The notes under the pieces are model-generated. The model saw only the letters and a program-made list of their open reading frames with translations. It did no database searches and was not told the DNA's origin. The translations under genes and the position numbers were made by a program. This document shows positions 32,499-40,288 of a stretch of DNA of 64,000 nucleotides, piece by piece. The DNA comes from Arthrobacter sp. CAN_C5 (lineage in GTDB: Bacteria > Actinomycetota > Actinomycetes > Actinomycetales > Micrococcaceae): the NCBI RefSeq assembly GCF_017875735.1, contig NZ_JAGGMZ010000001.1, positions 124,001 through 188,000 of the forward strand, read 5' to 3'. Positions within the stretch are counted from its first letter, which is position 1. Each line of letters starts with the position of its first letter.

Positions 32499-33128
32499 TT
32501 ACGCGGGACCCGTTGAGCCGCCGAAGTGCCCCGGCCATTCTTCGACCGGGATCCGTTTGATCGTCTGGATCGCCCCCGTGGTACCCCACTCGTCCCTGCC
32601 CAGCCGTGACAGTGGTTTGAGGCGGTCCATCAGCGGATGGGTGCCCTCGAGCACCTCGGTCGAGACAGCCGCGTGGGTGACCTCGCCGAAGACCACGAAG
32701 CAATCCCCGATGGGCAGGACCTGGTGGAGTTTGCACTCCAGGGCGACCGGCGACTCCAGGACCCGTGGGGTGGCAATGGTGAGGCTCGGCTCGCGGGTGA
32801 GGCCTGCGGCGTCGAACTCGCTGACGTCGCGGTCGAAGTTTGTGCCGGTCGCATTGATCTGCTCGAACAGTGGCTCGGGGGCCAGGTTCACCACAAATTC
32901 GCCGGTCTCCTCGATGTTGCGCAGCGTGTCCTTGCGGCCCACCGAGGTGAACTGAACGACCGGCGGGTTCACTGACGCGATGGTGAAGAACGAATGCGGG
33001 GCGAGGTTGTCGTCGCCGGCCGCCGACCGGGAGGACACCCAGGCGATCGGCCGCGGCACCACCGTCGAGGTCAGGAGGCGGTAAAAGTCCCGTGCTGAGG
33101 TGGAGTCCCTGCTGAAGTCTTTGCGCAT
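32499..33128 (-). CDS. Flavin reductase family protein (FMN-binding)
   Basis: 209 residues from ATG 33128. TSTVVPRPIAWVSSRSAAGD with NLAPHSFFTIASVNPPVVQF is the FMN-binding split-barrel signature, followed by DTLRNIEETGEFVVNL and the ECKLHQVLPIGDCFVVFGEV strand. Proteins of this group bind FMN and reduce flavin for a partner oxygenase or act on their own. The longer frame running upstream to 33938 is chance continuity with the broken NmrA gene and not a fusion. The 113 bp after it hold no gene. Confidence 0.9.
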   Translation of the reverse strand: MRKDFSRDSTSARDFYRLLTSTVVPRPIAWVSSRSAAGDDNLAPHSFFTIASVNPPVVQFTSVGRKDTLRNIEETGEFVVNLAPEPLFEQINATGTNFDRDVSEFDAAGLTREPSLTIATPRVLESPVALECKLHQVLPIGDCFVVFGEVTHAAVSTEVLEGTHPLMDRLKPLSRLGRDEWGTTGAIQTIKRIPVEEWPGHFGGSTGPA

Positions 33129-33138
33129 ATGCCTGAGC

Positions 33139-33791
33139 CTAGCGGCCCTCATGGAGAACGCTGGCGAGATCCCGGGCTGGCCGTCCGGTGAGATCCTGCA
33201 CCGTCGTCGTGGTCCGGGCCAGCCCGCCTTCAGCGATCGCCGTGTAGGTGCCCTGAGAATCACCGCGGCCACCTGGGCGACGTCGTCCCTGGCCACCGCT
33301 GCCAGCCGGCCGGTGCCCGCCGGGCCGCGGATCACTCCTGCGTCGTCGGCAAAGTGCTGCAGCACATCGAGGTAGAGGTTGTTGCGGAGGAAGGTGTACG
33401 CCATCCCGGAGTTGCGAAGATGCTCTTCGGTGGCCCAGTGGTCGCGTCCCAGGGTGAATGTGGCGTCAGGGGCCGCGCCGAAGAATGAGGTGTACACGAC
33501 GTGGCGGACGCCCGCCTCCCGGGCTGCGTCGACGAACGTGAGGTGCTGGTCGACGCGGTCCTCGGCTTCACCCGCTGACACCATAAAGAGCGTGTGCACC
33601 CCCTCGAGGGCCGCGACGGCTGCCGACCGCTCGGCATAGCTGCTTTGAACGGCGGTCGCCATCGGCAGGGCCGGCGCGCGGCTCAGGTCCCTGACCAGCA
33701 GGCGAAGTGGCAGCCCGGCCGGCGAGAGTAGACGTGCCGTGGAGCCGCCCAGGGCCCCCGTCGATCCAGTTACCGCGACAAGGTTGTTCAT
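33139..33791 (-). pseudogene. NmrA/SDR-a5 type NAD(P)H-binding gene with an internal deletion
   Basis: From MNNLVAVTGSTGALGG the Rossmann region is intact through RDDVAQVAAVILR (near 33255). The frame then turns into arginine-rich nonsense. In the -1 frame the end of the same protein family resumes: GTYTAIAEGGLARTTTTVQD, LTGRPARDLASVLHEGR, stop at 33139. The missing part corresponds to roughly 55-60 residues of the usual 280-residue protein. A deletion that is not a multiple of three therefore fused the two parts out of frame. Confidence 0.75.
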
Positions 33792-33870
33792 ACCCTCTGC
33801 AGCGTGGCGGGGCCGCCAATTATTTCCGGGAAAGAGGGTGTTCGGCCGCGCTCGCCTAGACTGGGGAACC

Positions 33871-33969
33871 ATGCGCTTCATCAACAAATATCGTGTACCG
33901 ATCGTCTGGCTCCTCATCATTGCCCTGGTGGCAAGCATTGGCGCGGGATTCTTCGCCCAGATCTTTTAG
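33871..33969 (+). CDS. Very small membrane protein
   Basis: 32 residues: MRFINKYRVPIVWLLIIALV then ASIGAGFFAQIF. One membrane segment with a basic N-terminus (RFINKYR). GGGGA lies just upstream and TAGACT 8 bases before ATG could serve as a -10 box. Too short for usual gene finders; the strongly membrane-protein-like composition and clear start support it. Function unknown. Confidence 0.55.
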   Translation: MRFINKYRVPIVWLLIIALVASIGAGFFAQIF

Positions 33970-34108
33970 TTGCCCAGTGCCACCTTGTCTCCGGAAGCCC
34001 TCACGCCATAGAATAGTCAGTAGACTTAGCTTTCAGGGGTCGTGACATCTCATCCGCACCCCGGCTGGTCTGCACGGACCGTACATTCGCACGGCAGTGA
34101 GGAAATAG

Positions 34109-35020
34109 ATGACAGACAAGACGTTGACCACAGACCAGTACACCTTCCAGGATCCGGTAACACGGTTCCCTAGCATCTCGGCGCCTAAACAGGATCAACC
34201 CGAGCCTGGGCTGGATCGGGACCTGGAACCACAGACCGATCGCGGCGAGAAGTCGTACCGCGGCACCGGCCGACTCCAGGGCCGGAAGGCTTTGATCACC
34301 GGAGCGGACTCCGGCATTGGCGCAGCAGTTGCGATTGCCTTTGCCCGTGAAGGCGCCGACGTGGCACTGTCGTATCTCCCCGAGGAGGAGCCGGACGCAA
34401 TCGAGATTGCCCGCATCATCGAGGAGGCTGGCCAGAAGGCCGTCAAGCTTCCGGGCGACCTGACCGACGCAGCATTCTGCCGGTCACTCGTGAACGATGC
34501 GGCCGAGCAGTTGGGTGGTCTGGACATCCTGGTGAACAATGCCGGGAAGCAGATCGCCGTCGAGAGCCTCGAGGACCTCACCGATGAGCAGTTGGATGAG
34601 ACCTTCAAGACCAACATCTACTCGTTCTTCTGGATCACCCGCGAGGCGCTGAAGCACCTGAAGCCCGGGTCAAGCATCGTGAACTCCACCTCGATCCAGG
34701 CCTACAGTCCATCTTCGACGTTGCTGGACTACGCGAGCACCAAGGCGGCCATCAACAACTTCACCAAGGGCCTGGCCGAACAGCTGGCACCCAAGGGCAT
34801 CCGGGTGAACGCGGTCGCGCCGGGTCCCATCTGGACGCCACTGCAGGTTTCGGATGGACAGCCGAAGGACAAGCTGCCCGAGTTCGGCAAGGACACCCCA
34901 TTGGGTCGCGCCGGACAGCCCACCGAGCTTGCCCCGGCGTACGTCTTCCTGGCGTCGTCGGAGTCCAGCTACGTAGTCGGCGAGACGCTTAACGTCAACG
35001 GCGGTAAGCCTTCGCCGTAA
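34109..35020 (+). CDS. SDR family oxidoreductase (YghA-like)
   Basis: 303 residues, longer than classical SDRs because of a 50-residue N-terminal extension (EPQTDRGEKSYRGTGRLQGR). ITGADSGIG binds the cofactor, LVNNAGKQ is the NNAG motif, and NSTSIQAYSP with YASTKAAINNF gives the Ser-Tyr-Lys triad. Such proteins are often found with general stress genes. Start ATG 34109 follows GTGAGGAAATAG, with AGGAA as ribosome site. Substrate unknown. Confidence 0.91.
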   Translation: MTDKTLTTDQYTFQDPVTRFPSISAPKQDQPEPGLDRDLEPQTDRGEKSYRGTGRLQGRKALITGADSGIGAAVAIAFAREGADVALSYLPEEEPDAIEIARIIEEAGQKAVKLPGDLTDAAFCRSLVNDAAEQLGGLDILVNNAGKQIAVESLEDLTDEQLDETFKTNIYSFFWITREALKHLKPGSSIVNSTSIQAYSPSSTLLDYASTKAAINNFTKGLAEQLAPKGIRVNAVAPGPIWTPLQVSDGQPKDKLPEFGKDTPLGRAGQPTELAPAYVFLASSESSYVVGETLNVNGGKPSP

Positions 35021-35046
35021 GTCTTCGACGACTTTGGACGATCCAC

Positions 35047-35092
35047 CCGTTCCGGCCGGAAGTCCGGCACGCTGGGCTCGCGGCCGGAACGG
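35047..35092 (+). terminator. Hairpin after the SDR gene
   Basis: Arms CCGTTCCGGCC and GGCCGGAACGG (11 bp) separated by 24 bases, about 25 bp after the SDR stop. The long loop makes it a weak terminator candidate. Confidence 0.45.
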
Positions 35093-35142
35093 CAGGAATA
35101 TGCGACCAGAGTTATATAAGCACTCTTTGATAGGTTCTGCTT

Positions 35143-35526
35143 ATGCATGCGTTTGATGTCCTGGGGGACCCGGTCCGCCGCCGGATTCTGGAACTGCTCC
35201 TCGGCGAGGAGTGGTCTGCCGGCGATATTGCCCGGGTGATCCGAACAGAGTTCGGGATCTCGCAACCAGCCGTGTCCCAGCACCTCCGGGTGCTGAGGGA
35301 AGCAGGGTTTGCCCGGGTGCGGGGGGACGGCACCCGCCGCCTCTACGCGGTGGAGGCCGGCCCGCTCCAGGACGTCGACCAGTGGCTTGCGCCCTTCCGT
35401 GCGTTCTGGACCGGGCGGCGCGACGCCATCGGCACGGAATTGGCGGGCGCGCCGCCGAAGCTGACGGGTACTCCGGAAGCACCGGCCCCTCCCCTGCGCT
35501 TCCGGAGTACCAGCGGACGCGGGTAG
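35143..35526 (+). CDS. ArsR-type winged-helix regulator
   Basis: 127 residues. LGDPVRRRILELLLGEEWSA then GISQPAVSQHLRVLREAGF is the winged-HTH of ArsR regulators, with a C-terminal half WLAPFRAFWTGRRDAIGTEL seen in the SdpR/activator-of-SRPBCC subgroup. No metal-binding cysteines are present. Leaderless start: TAGGTT lies 6 bases before the ATG. It ends where the convergent VKOR gene ends, and its target is not obvious; the upstream region from 35101 includes GAGTTATATAAGC, a possible AT-rich promoter. Confidence 0.87.
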   Translation: MHAFDVLGDPVRRRILELLLGEEWSAGDIARVIRTEFGISQPAVSQHLRVLREAGFARVRGDGTRRLYAVEAGPLQDVDQWLAPFRAFWTGRRDAIGTELAGAPPKLTGTPEAPAPPLRFRSTSGRG

Positions 35527-36117
35527 CTAGGCGAACACCCCGACAAAGCGGAAAAACACGGTGGCCGCCGTCATGATCAGCAGGAGCGCCGCCGTCGTGC
35601 CGGTCCATCCGCCGAGGAGCCCACGGAACCGCTCACCCGCGGGGAACACGCCACGGAGAAAATTTCGTGACGTAAGGAACGTGGTGAGAACGATCATGGC
35701 CGCCCATACCACCATGCAGTAAATGCAGAGGACGCCGATCGCGAAGAGCGCCTGACTCCATAGCCAGATGGTGAAGACCATCCCCGCCGCGACGCCGATC
35801 TGGAGCGAACGCCAGTACCATTTCGCTACCGTGGCGCCGGCGAGGAGCAGGGCCCCCGTCGTGATCACCACGCTGAATGCGACGATGCCCAGGAGGGGGT
35901 TCGGGAAGCCGAACAGGCTGGCCTGCCAGGTCTTGAAAACCTCACCACAGGAGACAAAGGCGTTGACGTCGCAGCTGGTGACGTAGTTCGGGTCGGCGTA
36001 GACGGCAAGCCGCTCCAGAACCAGCTGCCCGGACGCGAGCCATCCCACCAGCCCCGTGACGACCAGGAGCAAGCCAAACGGCCGGTCGTGGGCAAAACGA
36101 GGGGTGCGGATCTCCAT
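35527..36117 (-). CDS. Vitamin K epoxide reductase (VKOR) family protein
   Basis: 196 residues from ATG 36117 (GAGGA 7 bases upstream). Five membrane segments. TSCDVNAFVSCGEVF gives the outer cysteine pair and GVLCIYCMVVW the inner CxxC active-site pair next to the quinone. The enzyme passes electrons from a DsbA-like thiol oxidase to menaquinone and so drives disulfide formation outside the cell. No DsbA-like gene is adjacent. Divergent from the CopD-CtaG gene with a palindrome between them. Confidence 0.92.
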   Translation of the reverse strand: MEIRTPRFAHDRPFGLLLVVTGLVGWLASGQLVLERLAVYADPNYVTSCDVNAFVSCGEVFKTWQASLFGFPNPLLGIVAFSVVITTGALLLAGATVAKWYWRSLQIGVAAGMVFTIWLWSQALFAIGVLCIYCMVVWAAMIVLTTFLTSRNFLRGVFPAGERFRGLLGGWTGTTAALLLIMTAATVFFRFVGVFA

Positions 36118-36186
36118 GGTTACATCCTCAACTGATCGGCGACCGCGCGCAAAGCCTCGGCAAAGCGTAGGCAATGCTTCAAGCGC

Positions 36187-36207
36187 ACTTCTACGTTTCG
36201 TAGAAGT
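36187..36207. promoter_or_regulatory. Palindrome between VKOR and CopD-CtaG genes
   Basis: ACTTCTACG and CGTAGAAGT flank TTT. This symmetric TCTACnnnnnGTAGA pattern resembles BlaI/MecI/CopY-family operators. It lies 28 bp upstream of the CopD-CtaG start. No such regulator is in the window, so assignment is by motif only. Confidence 0.5.
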
Positions 36208-36234
36208 AGCTAGACTGAGTATTCAGGAGGATTT

Positions 36235-38343
36235 ATGACCGGCATAGCGCATTCGGGGCCCTCGGCGCCTCAGCAAGACCCACTCTCGTCGAAAGCGGAC
36301 CCCGACCCGGCCCATGAGGCAGCCGGGGATCGGTTGCCGGAGGCGGGTAGCCCGGAGCGCACCGTCGTCCGGGTGGTGCTCGGGATCGCGGTTCCGATCA
36401 GCCTTGCGGCCGCCATCCTGGCGATGTACTTCAGCGAGGCCCTGACCACGTACCGGACCACGATGGCGGATCCCGGCGACTTCGTGGTGCATGCGCGACC
36501 CGCGGCACGCGTTGTCCAGGACCTGAGCGCAGCCCTGACCATCGGCTTCCTGGTGCTCTGTGCGGGTCTCCTCCCAGCATCGAACCGTAACAAGTCCATC
36601 ATCGGGTTCGCCCAGTGGAAGGCTCTGCGTTGGGCAGGTGTGTCAGCGGGCGTCTGGTTGGTGTCTTCGGTCGCCTCGCTGGTGCTGATTGCTGCCGATA
36701 CAGCGGGCCAGTCGATTCTCAGCCCCGGCTTCTTCTCCATCTTCTTGTTCTTCGCGACGGAACTGGAGCTGGGGCAGATTCTGCTGGTGGCCCTCATGGC
36801 CGTCCTCGTCCTGGTGGTCATGCTGCCGATGGTCCGGTCAACCACCGGAGCGGGTATCGCGCTGGCCATCGCGATGCTGGGGATCCTCCCGTTGGCTTTG
36901 GCCGGGCATGCCGCCGGGTCCGATGAGCACGGCAATGCGGTGAATTCGCTCGCCCTCCACCTCATCGGGGTTTGCGTGTGGGTGGGTGGCCTCGGGGCGG
37001 TGCTGCTGCTGGGATCCCAGCTCGGCAAGGACACCGGCCGGGTGCTTCGGCGCTATTCCGCGCTGGCCGCCTGGGCCGTCGGGGCAGTGGCGTTCTCCGG
37101 CATCATCAACGCCAGCCTCCGCCTCGGGTCCTTCGCCGATCTGGCCACGCCCTATGGGATCCTCGTCCTGGTGAAGGTCAGCAGCCTCACGGTGCTGGGC
37201 CTCGCCGGGTGGTATCAACGCCGCAGGATCCTGCCCCGTCTGGACCGCAACCCCGAGGACCGGCGGGCGTTCACCATCTTCGGGGTGTCCGAAGCTGCGC
37301 TGATGATCGTCACCATCGGGGTGTCCGCGGGCCTCGCCGCAAGCCCCCCACCCGTCCCGCAAGGGTCAATTGCCGACGTCGACCTGCAACGGTCCCTCCT
37401 CGGCTATCCATTCCCGGAGCCACTCACTGTCCCCAGCTTCCTGACATCGTGGCACCCCGATTGGACGATAGGGCTCCTGATCCTCGTCGCCGCGGGCGCC
37501 TACACCGCCGCGGTCATCAGGATCCGGCGCCGGGGAGATGCCTGGTCCATTCCCCGCACCCTCGCGTTCCTCGCTGGCTGTGCGCTGCTGATCTGGCTCA
37601 CCAGCGGTGGTCCCGCCGTGTACGGCAGGACCAGCTTCTCCGGTCACATGATCCAGCACATGGGCCTCATGATGTACGCCCCGGTACTGTTTGTGCTCGG
37701 CGCCCCGATACTTCTGCTCCTGAAGGCGACCCGGCCGCGTACCGACGGCAGCCGGGGTCTGAGGGAATGGGTGCTCTGGCTCTTCCGCTCACGGTTCAGC
37801 CATTTCCTGACCAGGCCGCCTGTCGCCGGGTTGATCTTCGTGGGCAGCATGGTGGGGTTCTATTATTCGCCGGTCTTCGAACTGGCGCTGTCCACGCACG
37901 TGGGGCACCTGTTCATGATCGTGCACTTCCTCATTACCGGGTACCTTTTTGCCTGGGTGCTGATTGGGATTGACCCGGGACCGGCCCGGTCACCGTACCC
38001 GTTCAGGCTCATCATCCTGCTGGCGACCATGGCCTTCCACGCATTCTTCGGGCTCTCCCTCCTGGGCGGCACGGAGATTCTTGCGCCCAGTTGGTGGGCC
38101 AGCCTGCAGCTCACCGATTCAGCGGCGCTGCTTGCAGACCAGCAGCGGGGCGGGGCAATCGCCTGGGGGATTGGGGAAATCCCCACCGTTCTCCTTGCCC
38201 TGGGGGTCGCCATGGCCTGGCGGAAGGACGACGAGCGCACTGCGGTCCGCGAGGACCGCGCCGCCGACCGGGACGACGACGCCAAGCTCACCGCCTACAA
38301 CCAGCACCTCGAGAGCCTGCAGCGGCGGTCGCCCGGGCGGTGA
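36235..38343 (+). CDS. Fusion of CopD copper-resistance and CtaG cytochrome c oxidase assembly domains
   Basis: 702 residues. The N-terminal ~370 residues hold eight to nine membrane segments of the CopD family (SLALHLIGVCVWVGGLGAVL near the conserved His). The C-terminal part, from about residue 400, is the caa3-type CtaG domain: FSGHMIQHMGLMMYAPVLFV with the histidine pair, STHVGHLFMIVHFLITGYLF and ATMAFHAFFGLSLLGG. Such fusions supply copper to cytochrome c oxidase in actinobacteria. CAGGAGG lies 8 bases before the ATG. Confidence 0.93.
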   Translation: MTGIAHSGPSAPQQDPLSSKADPDPAHEAAGDRLPEAGSPERTVVRVVLGIAVPISLAAAILAMYFSEALTTYRTTMADPGDFVVHARPAARVVQDLSAALTIGFLVLCAGLLPASNRNKSIIGFAQWKALRWAGVSAGVWLVSSVASLVLIAADTAGQSILSPGFFSIFLFFATELELGQILLVALMAVLVLVVMLPMVRSTTGAGIALAIAMLGILPLALAGHAAGSDEHGNAVNSLALHLIGVCVWVGGLGAVLLLGSQLGKDTGRVLRRYSALAAWAVGAVAFSGIINASLRLGSFADLATPYGILVLVKVSSLTVLGLAGWYQRRRILPRLDRNPEDRRAFTIFGVSEAALMIVTIGVSAGLAASPPPVPQGSIADVDLQRSLLGYPFPEPLTVPSFLTSWHPDWTIGLLILVAAGAYTAAVIRIRRRGDAWSIPRTLAFLAGCALLIWLTSGGPAVYGRTSFSGHMIQHMGLMMYAPVLFVLGAPILLLLKATRPRTDGSRGLREWVLWLFRSRFSHFLTRPPVAGLIFVGSMVGFYYSPVFELALSTHVGHLFMIVHFLITGYLFAWVLIGIDPGPARSPYPFRLIILLATMAFHAFFGLSLLGGTEILAPSWWASLQLTDSAALLADQQRGGAIAWGIGEIPTVLLALGVAMAWRKDDERTAVREDRAADRDDDAKLTAYNQHLESLQRRSPGR

Positions 38344-38384
38344 CCCTGCCGCCTCCTCATTGTCGGACAGGGGGCCACAGACAT

Positions 38385-38420
38385 CTGCGCCCCGCCTGTC
38401 TGGTGACGGGCGGGGCGCAG
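38385..38420. terminator. Hairpin terminator between convergent genes
   Basis: Twelve-base arms CTGCGCCCCGCC and GGCGGGGCGCAG with a 12-base loop, between the CopD-CtaG gene and the convergent repeat-containing membrane protein gene. It can serve both. Confidence 0.7.
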
Positions 38421-38442
38421 CGGGGCGCTGTGCTGCTGACCG

Positions 38443-39591
38443 TTAGCGGCTGGTGGTGTTTTCGTAGTCCGCCCGGTCGATCCTGCGGTGGTACCGCATG
38501 CCGGTGAGGCCACCCAGGACCGCGCCGATGAGGGCCACCGCGATGGCCACGACGACGGCGATGATCCCCGCCGTCGTCAGGTTGCCTTCATTGAGCGGGA
38601 TGCGGGGGAAGCTGTTGAGGTTCGCCAGGATATCGAACTGGCTGCCGAAGATCAGTCCGAGAATCGCAACCAGCACCGCGATGATGAGTGCCCACAGCCA
38701 GACGGCGACTCCCTGCTTCGCGCCGTTGAACCGGGCCATTCTGCCAGCGACATATCCGCCCGCGAAATACGAGAGGAGCAGGATCGCCAGGAGAACGATC
38801 GCTCCTGTAATGCCAACCGTCTGCGGATCGGCGGCAACCTGATCCGCTGCGTCGCTGAGGTCGGTGTTGGTGGACAACCCGAAGACTGCGCCGGCCGCGG
38901 CGACCAGGGCCGTCAGGAGGACCGCCATCCCGGTGGCGGTAAGCCAACCGAAGAACGCTGAACCAAACTTCATGCCGCCATAGGTGTCCTTCTCATGCTG
39001 CAGAAGTGCAGCACGTTCAGCTGATGCCGGCAGGGCGGGACGATCGTCATGTGAGTCCCGGTAGCGGGCGTCGTCGGGATCAGCGGTGTGGCTTACCGGC
39101 TGTGCAGTGACCGGCTGGGTCCTGGTCGAGGGCGACGCCGTGGCGCCAGCACCGGCCCCTGTGGCGACTGCGCCAGCCATGCCGTCGGGCTGGGTCCGGT
39201 GCTCCCGGGTGCGATCGCCGTCGGTAGTCCGGTGCACCTCGGTGGGCTGGTCATCGCCGTAGCGCTGTTCCTTGGTCACCGCAGCGGTATCACTTCCATT
39301 GTTGTGGCCGCTGTCGCTGTCGCTGATACGCGAGGTGGGGACGTGGCTGTGCGCCTGCGTGGCGTCGGGGTCGTTATCGCGGGAGGGGTCGACGGGTGTG
39401 TGCGCCTGCGTGGCATCGCCGTCGTTATCGCGGGAGGGGTCGACGGGTGTATGCGCCTGCGAGGCATCGCCGTCGTCGGGCGTTGACGAGTTGGGCTCAC
39501 GACGATCCGATGCTCCGCCGGCGTGCTTGGGGGTGGTGTCGCGGGGAGTATTGCTGTCGGACGGGTCGTGCTCGGATCCTGGCGTGCTCAT
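38443..39591 (-). CDS. Membrane protein with a repeat-rich N-terminal tail
   Basis: 382 residues. Residues 1-200 are a hydrophilic, disordered tail that contains a 17-residue tandem repeat: DGDASQAHTPVDPSRDN, DGDATQAHTPVDPSRDN and a degenerate third copy DPDATQAHSHVP. The C-terminal 180 residues hold four to five membrane segments (FGWLTATGMAVLLTALVA, GAIVLLAILLLSYFAGGYVA and others), matching the YrzE/TIGR04086-like family. The tail is probably cytoplasmic. AGGAGG precedes the ATG. Function unknown. Confidence 0.82.
   Translation of the reverse strand: MSTPGSEHDPSDSNTPRDTTPKHAGGASDRREPNSSTPDDGDASQAHTPVDPSRDNDGDATQAHTPVDPSRDNDPDATQAHSHVPTSRISDSDSGHNNGSDTAAVTKEQRYGDDQPTEVHRTTDGDRTREHRTQPDGMAGAVATGAGAGATASPSTRTQPVTAQPVSHTADPDDARYRDSHDDRPALPASAERAALLQHEKDTYGGMKFGSAFFGWLTATGMAVLLTALVAAAGAVFGLSTNTDLSDAADQVAADPQTVGITGAIVLLAILLLSYFAGGYVAGRMARFNGAKQGVAVWLWALIIAVLVAILGLIFGSQFDILANLNSFPRIPLNEGNLTTAGIIAVVVAIAVALIGAVLGGLTGMRYHRRIDRADYENTTSR
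39349..39481 (-). repeat. Two-and-a-half 51-bp tandem repeats inside the membrane protein gene
   Basis: Unit built on GCGTGGC(A/G)TCG, TCGTTATCGCGGGAGGGG and TCGACGGGTGT; 51 bp is in frame (17 codons). The near-identity of copies at DNA level implies recent duplication and possible copy-number variation between strains. Confidence 0.7.
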
Positions 39592-39699
39592 CGTGCCTCC
39601 TGCTATCGGGCCCTAGGGCTTTATCAGTAACCTTAGTGATGCCTTGTGGCCGGAACAAGCGTGGCCCGGAGTGGGGCCGGGCAGTGAGAGACTTTCCCT

Positions 39700-40200
39700 A
39701 TGGAATTTCAGATCCTGATGACCGTGCTGAGCGGTCTGCTGATCGTGGTGGGCATCGCCGGTGTCATTGTGCCCATCCTGCCGGGCAGCATCCTGATCAT
39801 CGGCTCGCTCCTGATGTGGGCACTCGTGGTCTCCAGCACCGCCGGCTGGGTGGCCTTCGGCGTCGGAGCGGTCCTCGCCGTCGCCGGGTTGCTCGCCGGG
39901 GCCGTCCTGACCGGTCGGAAACTGCAGCAGCGTCAGATTCCCAGCCGCTCAGTTGTGGTGGGGCTGGTCACCGGGGTGATCGGCATGTTCCTGATCCCCG
40001 TGGTCGGTCTGTTTGTCGGCTTTGCCGCGGGCCTGTTCGCCAGCGAGTTCGCCCGCCAGCGTCAGTTCGCTCCCGCCCTGTCATCCAGCGGGGCAGCGCT
40101 GAAAGCCACCGGCATTGGCATCCTCGTTGAGCTTGGCCTCGCATTGCTTGCGGGAAGCGTCTGGGTGATCGGCGTCTGGGTGCACTTCGCCACCGTGTAG
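39700..40200 (+). CDS. DUF456 domain membrane protein
   Basis: 166 residues, four to five membrane segments. The family pattern is VVGIAGVIVPILPGSILIIG at the start and GLVTGVIGMFLIPVVGLFVG in the middle, both with PxxPG-type turns, then GFAAGLFASEFAR. The function of DUF456 is unknown. It starts ATG 39700 shortly after the promoter region shared with the divergent repeat-containing gene. Confidence 0.88.
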   Translation: MEFQILMTVLSGLLIVVGIAGVIVPILPGSILIIGSLLMWALVVSSTAGWVAFGVGAVLAVAGLLAGAVLTGRKLQQRQIPSRSVVVGLVTGVIGMFLIPVVGLFVGFAAGLFASEFARQRQFAPALSSSGAALKATGIGILVELGLALLAGSVWVIGVWVHFATV

Positions 40201-40288
40201 GAATAAGTGTGTAGTGCCCCTGTGTGATTCCCACTGACTACGGCACACCCTCCAGAACTCACCAACCCTTCACCGCCCGGAGCGAACC

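Noticed and set aside
32499-33938. 479-residue NmrA-flavin reductase fusion
   Set aside because: The two parts are joined only because a deletion destroyed the NmrA stop; the flavin reductase has its own ATG at 33128 and the NmrA C-terminus is found in another frame.
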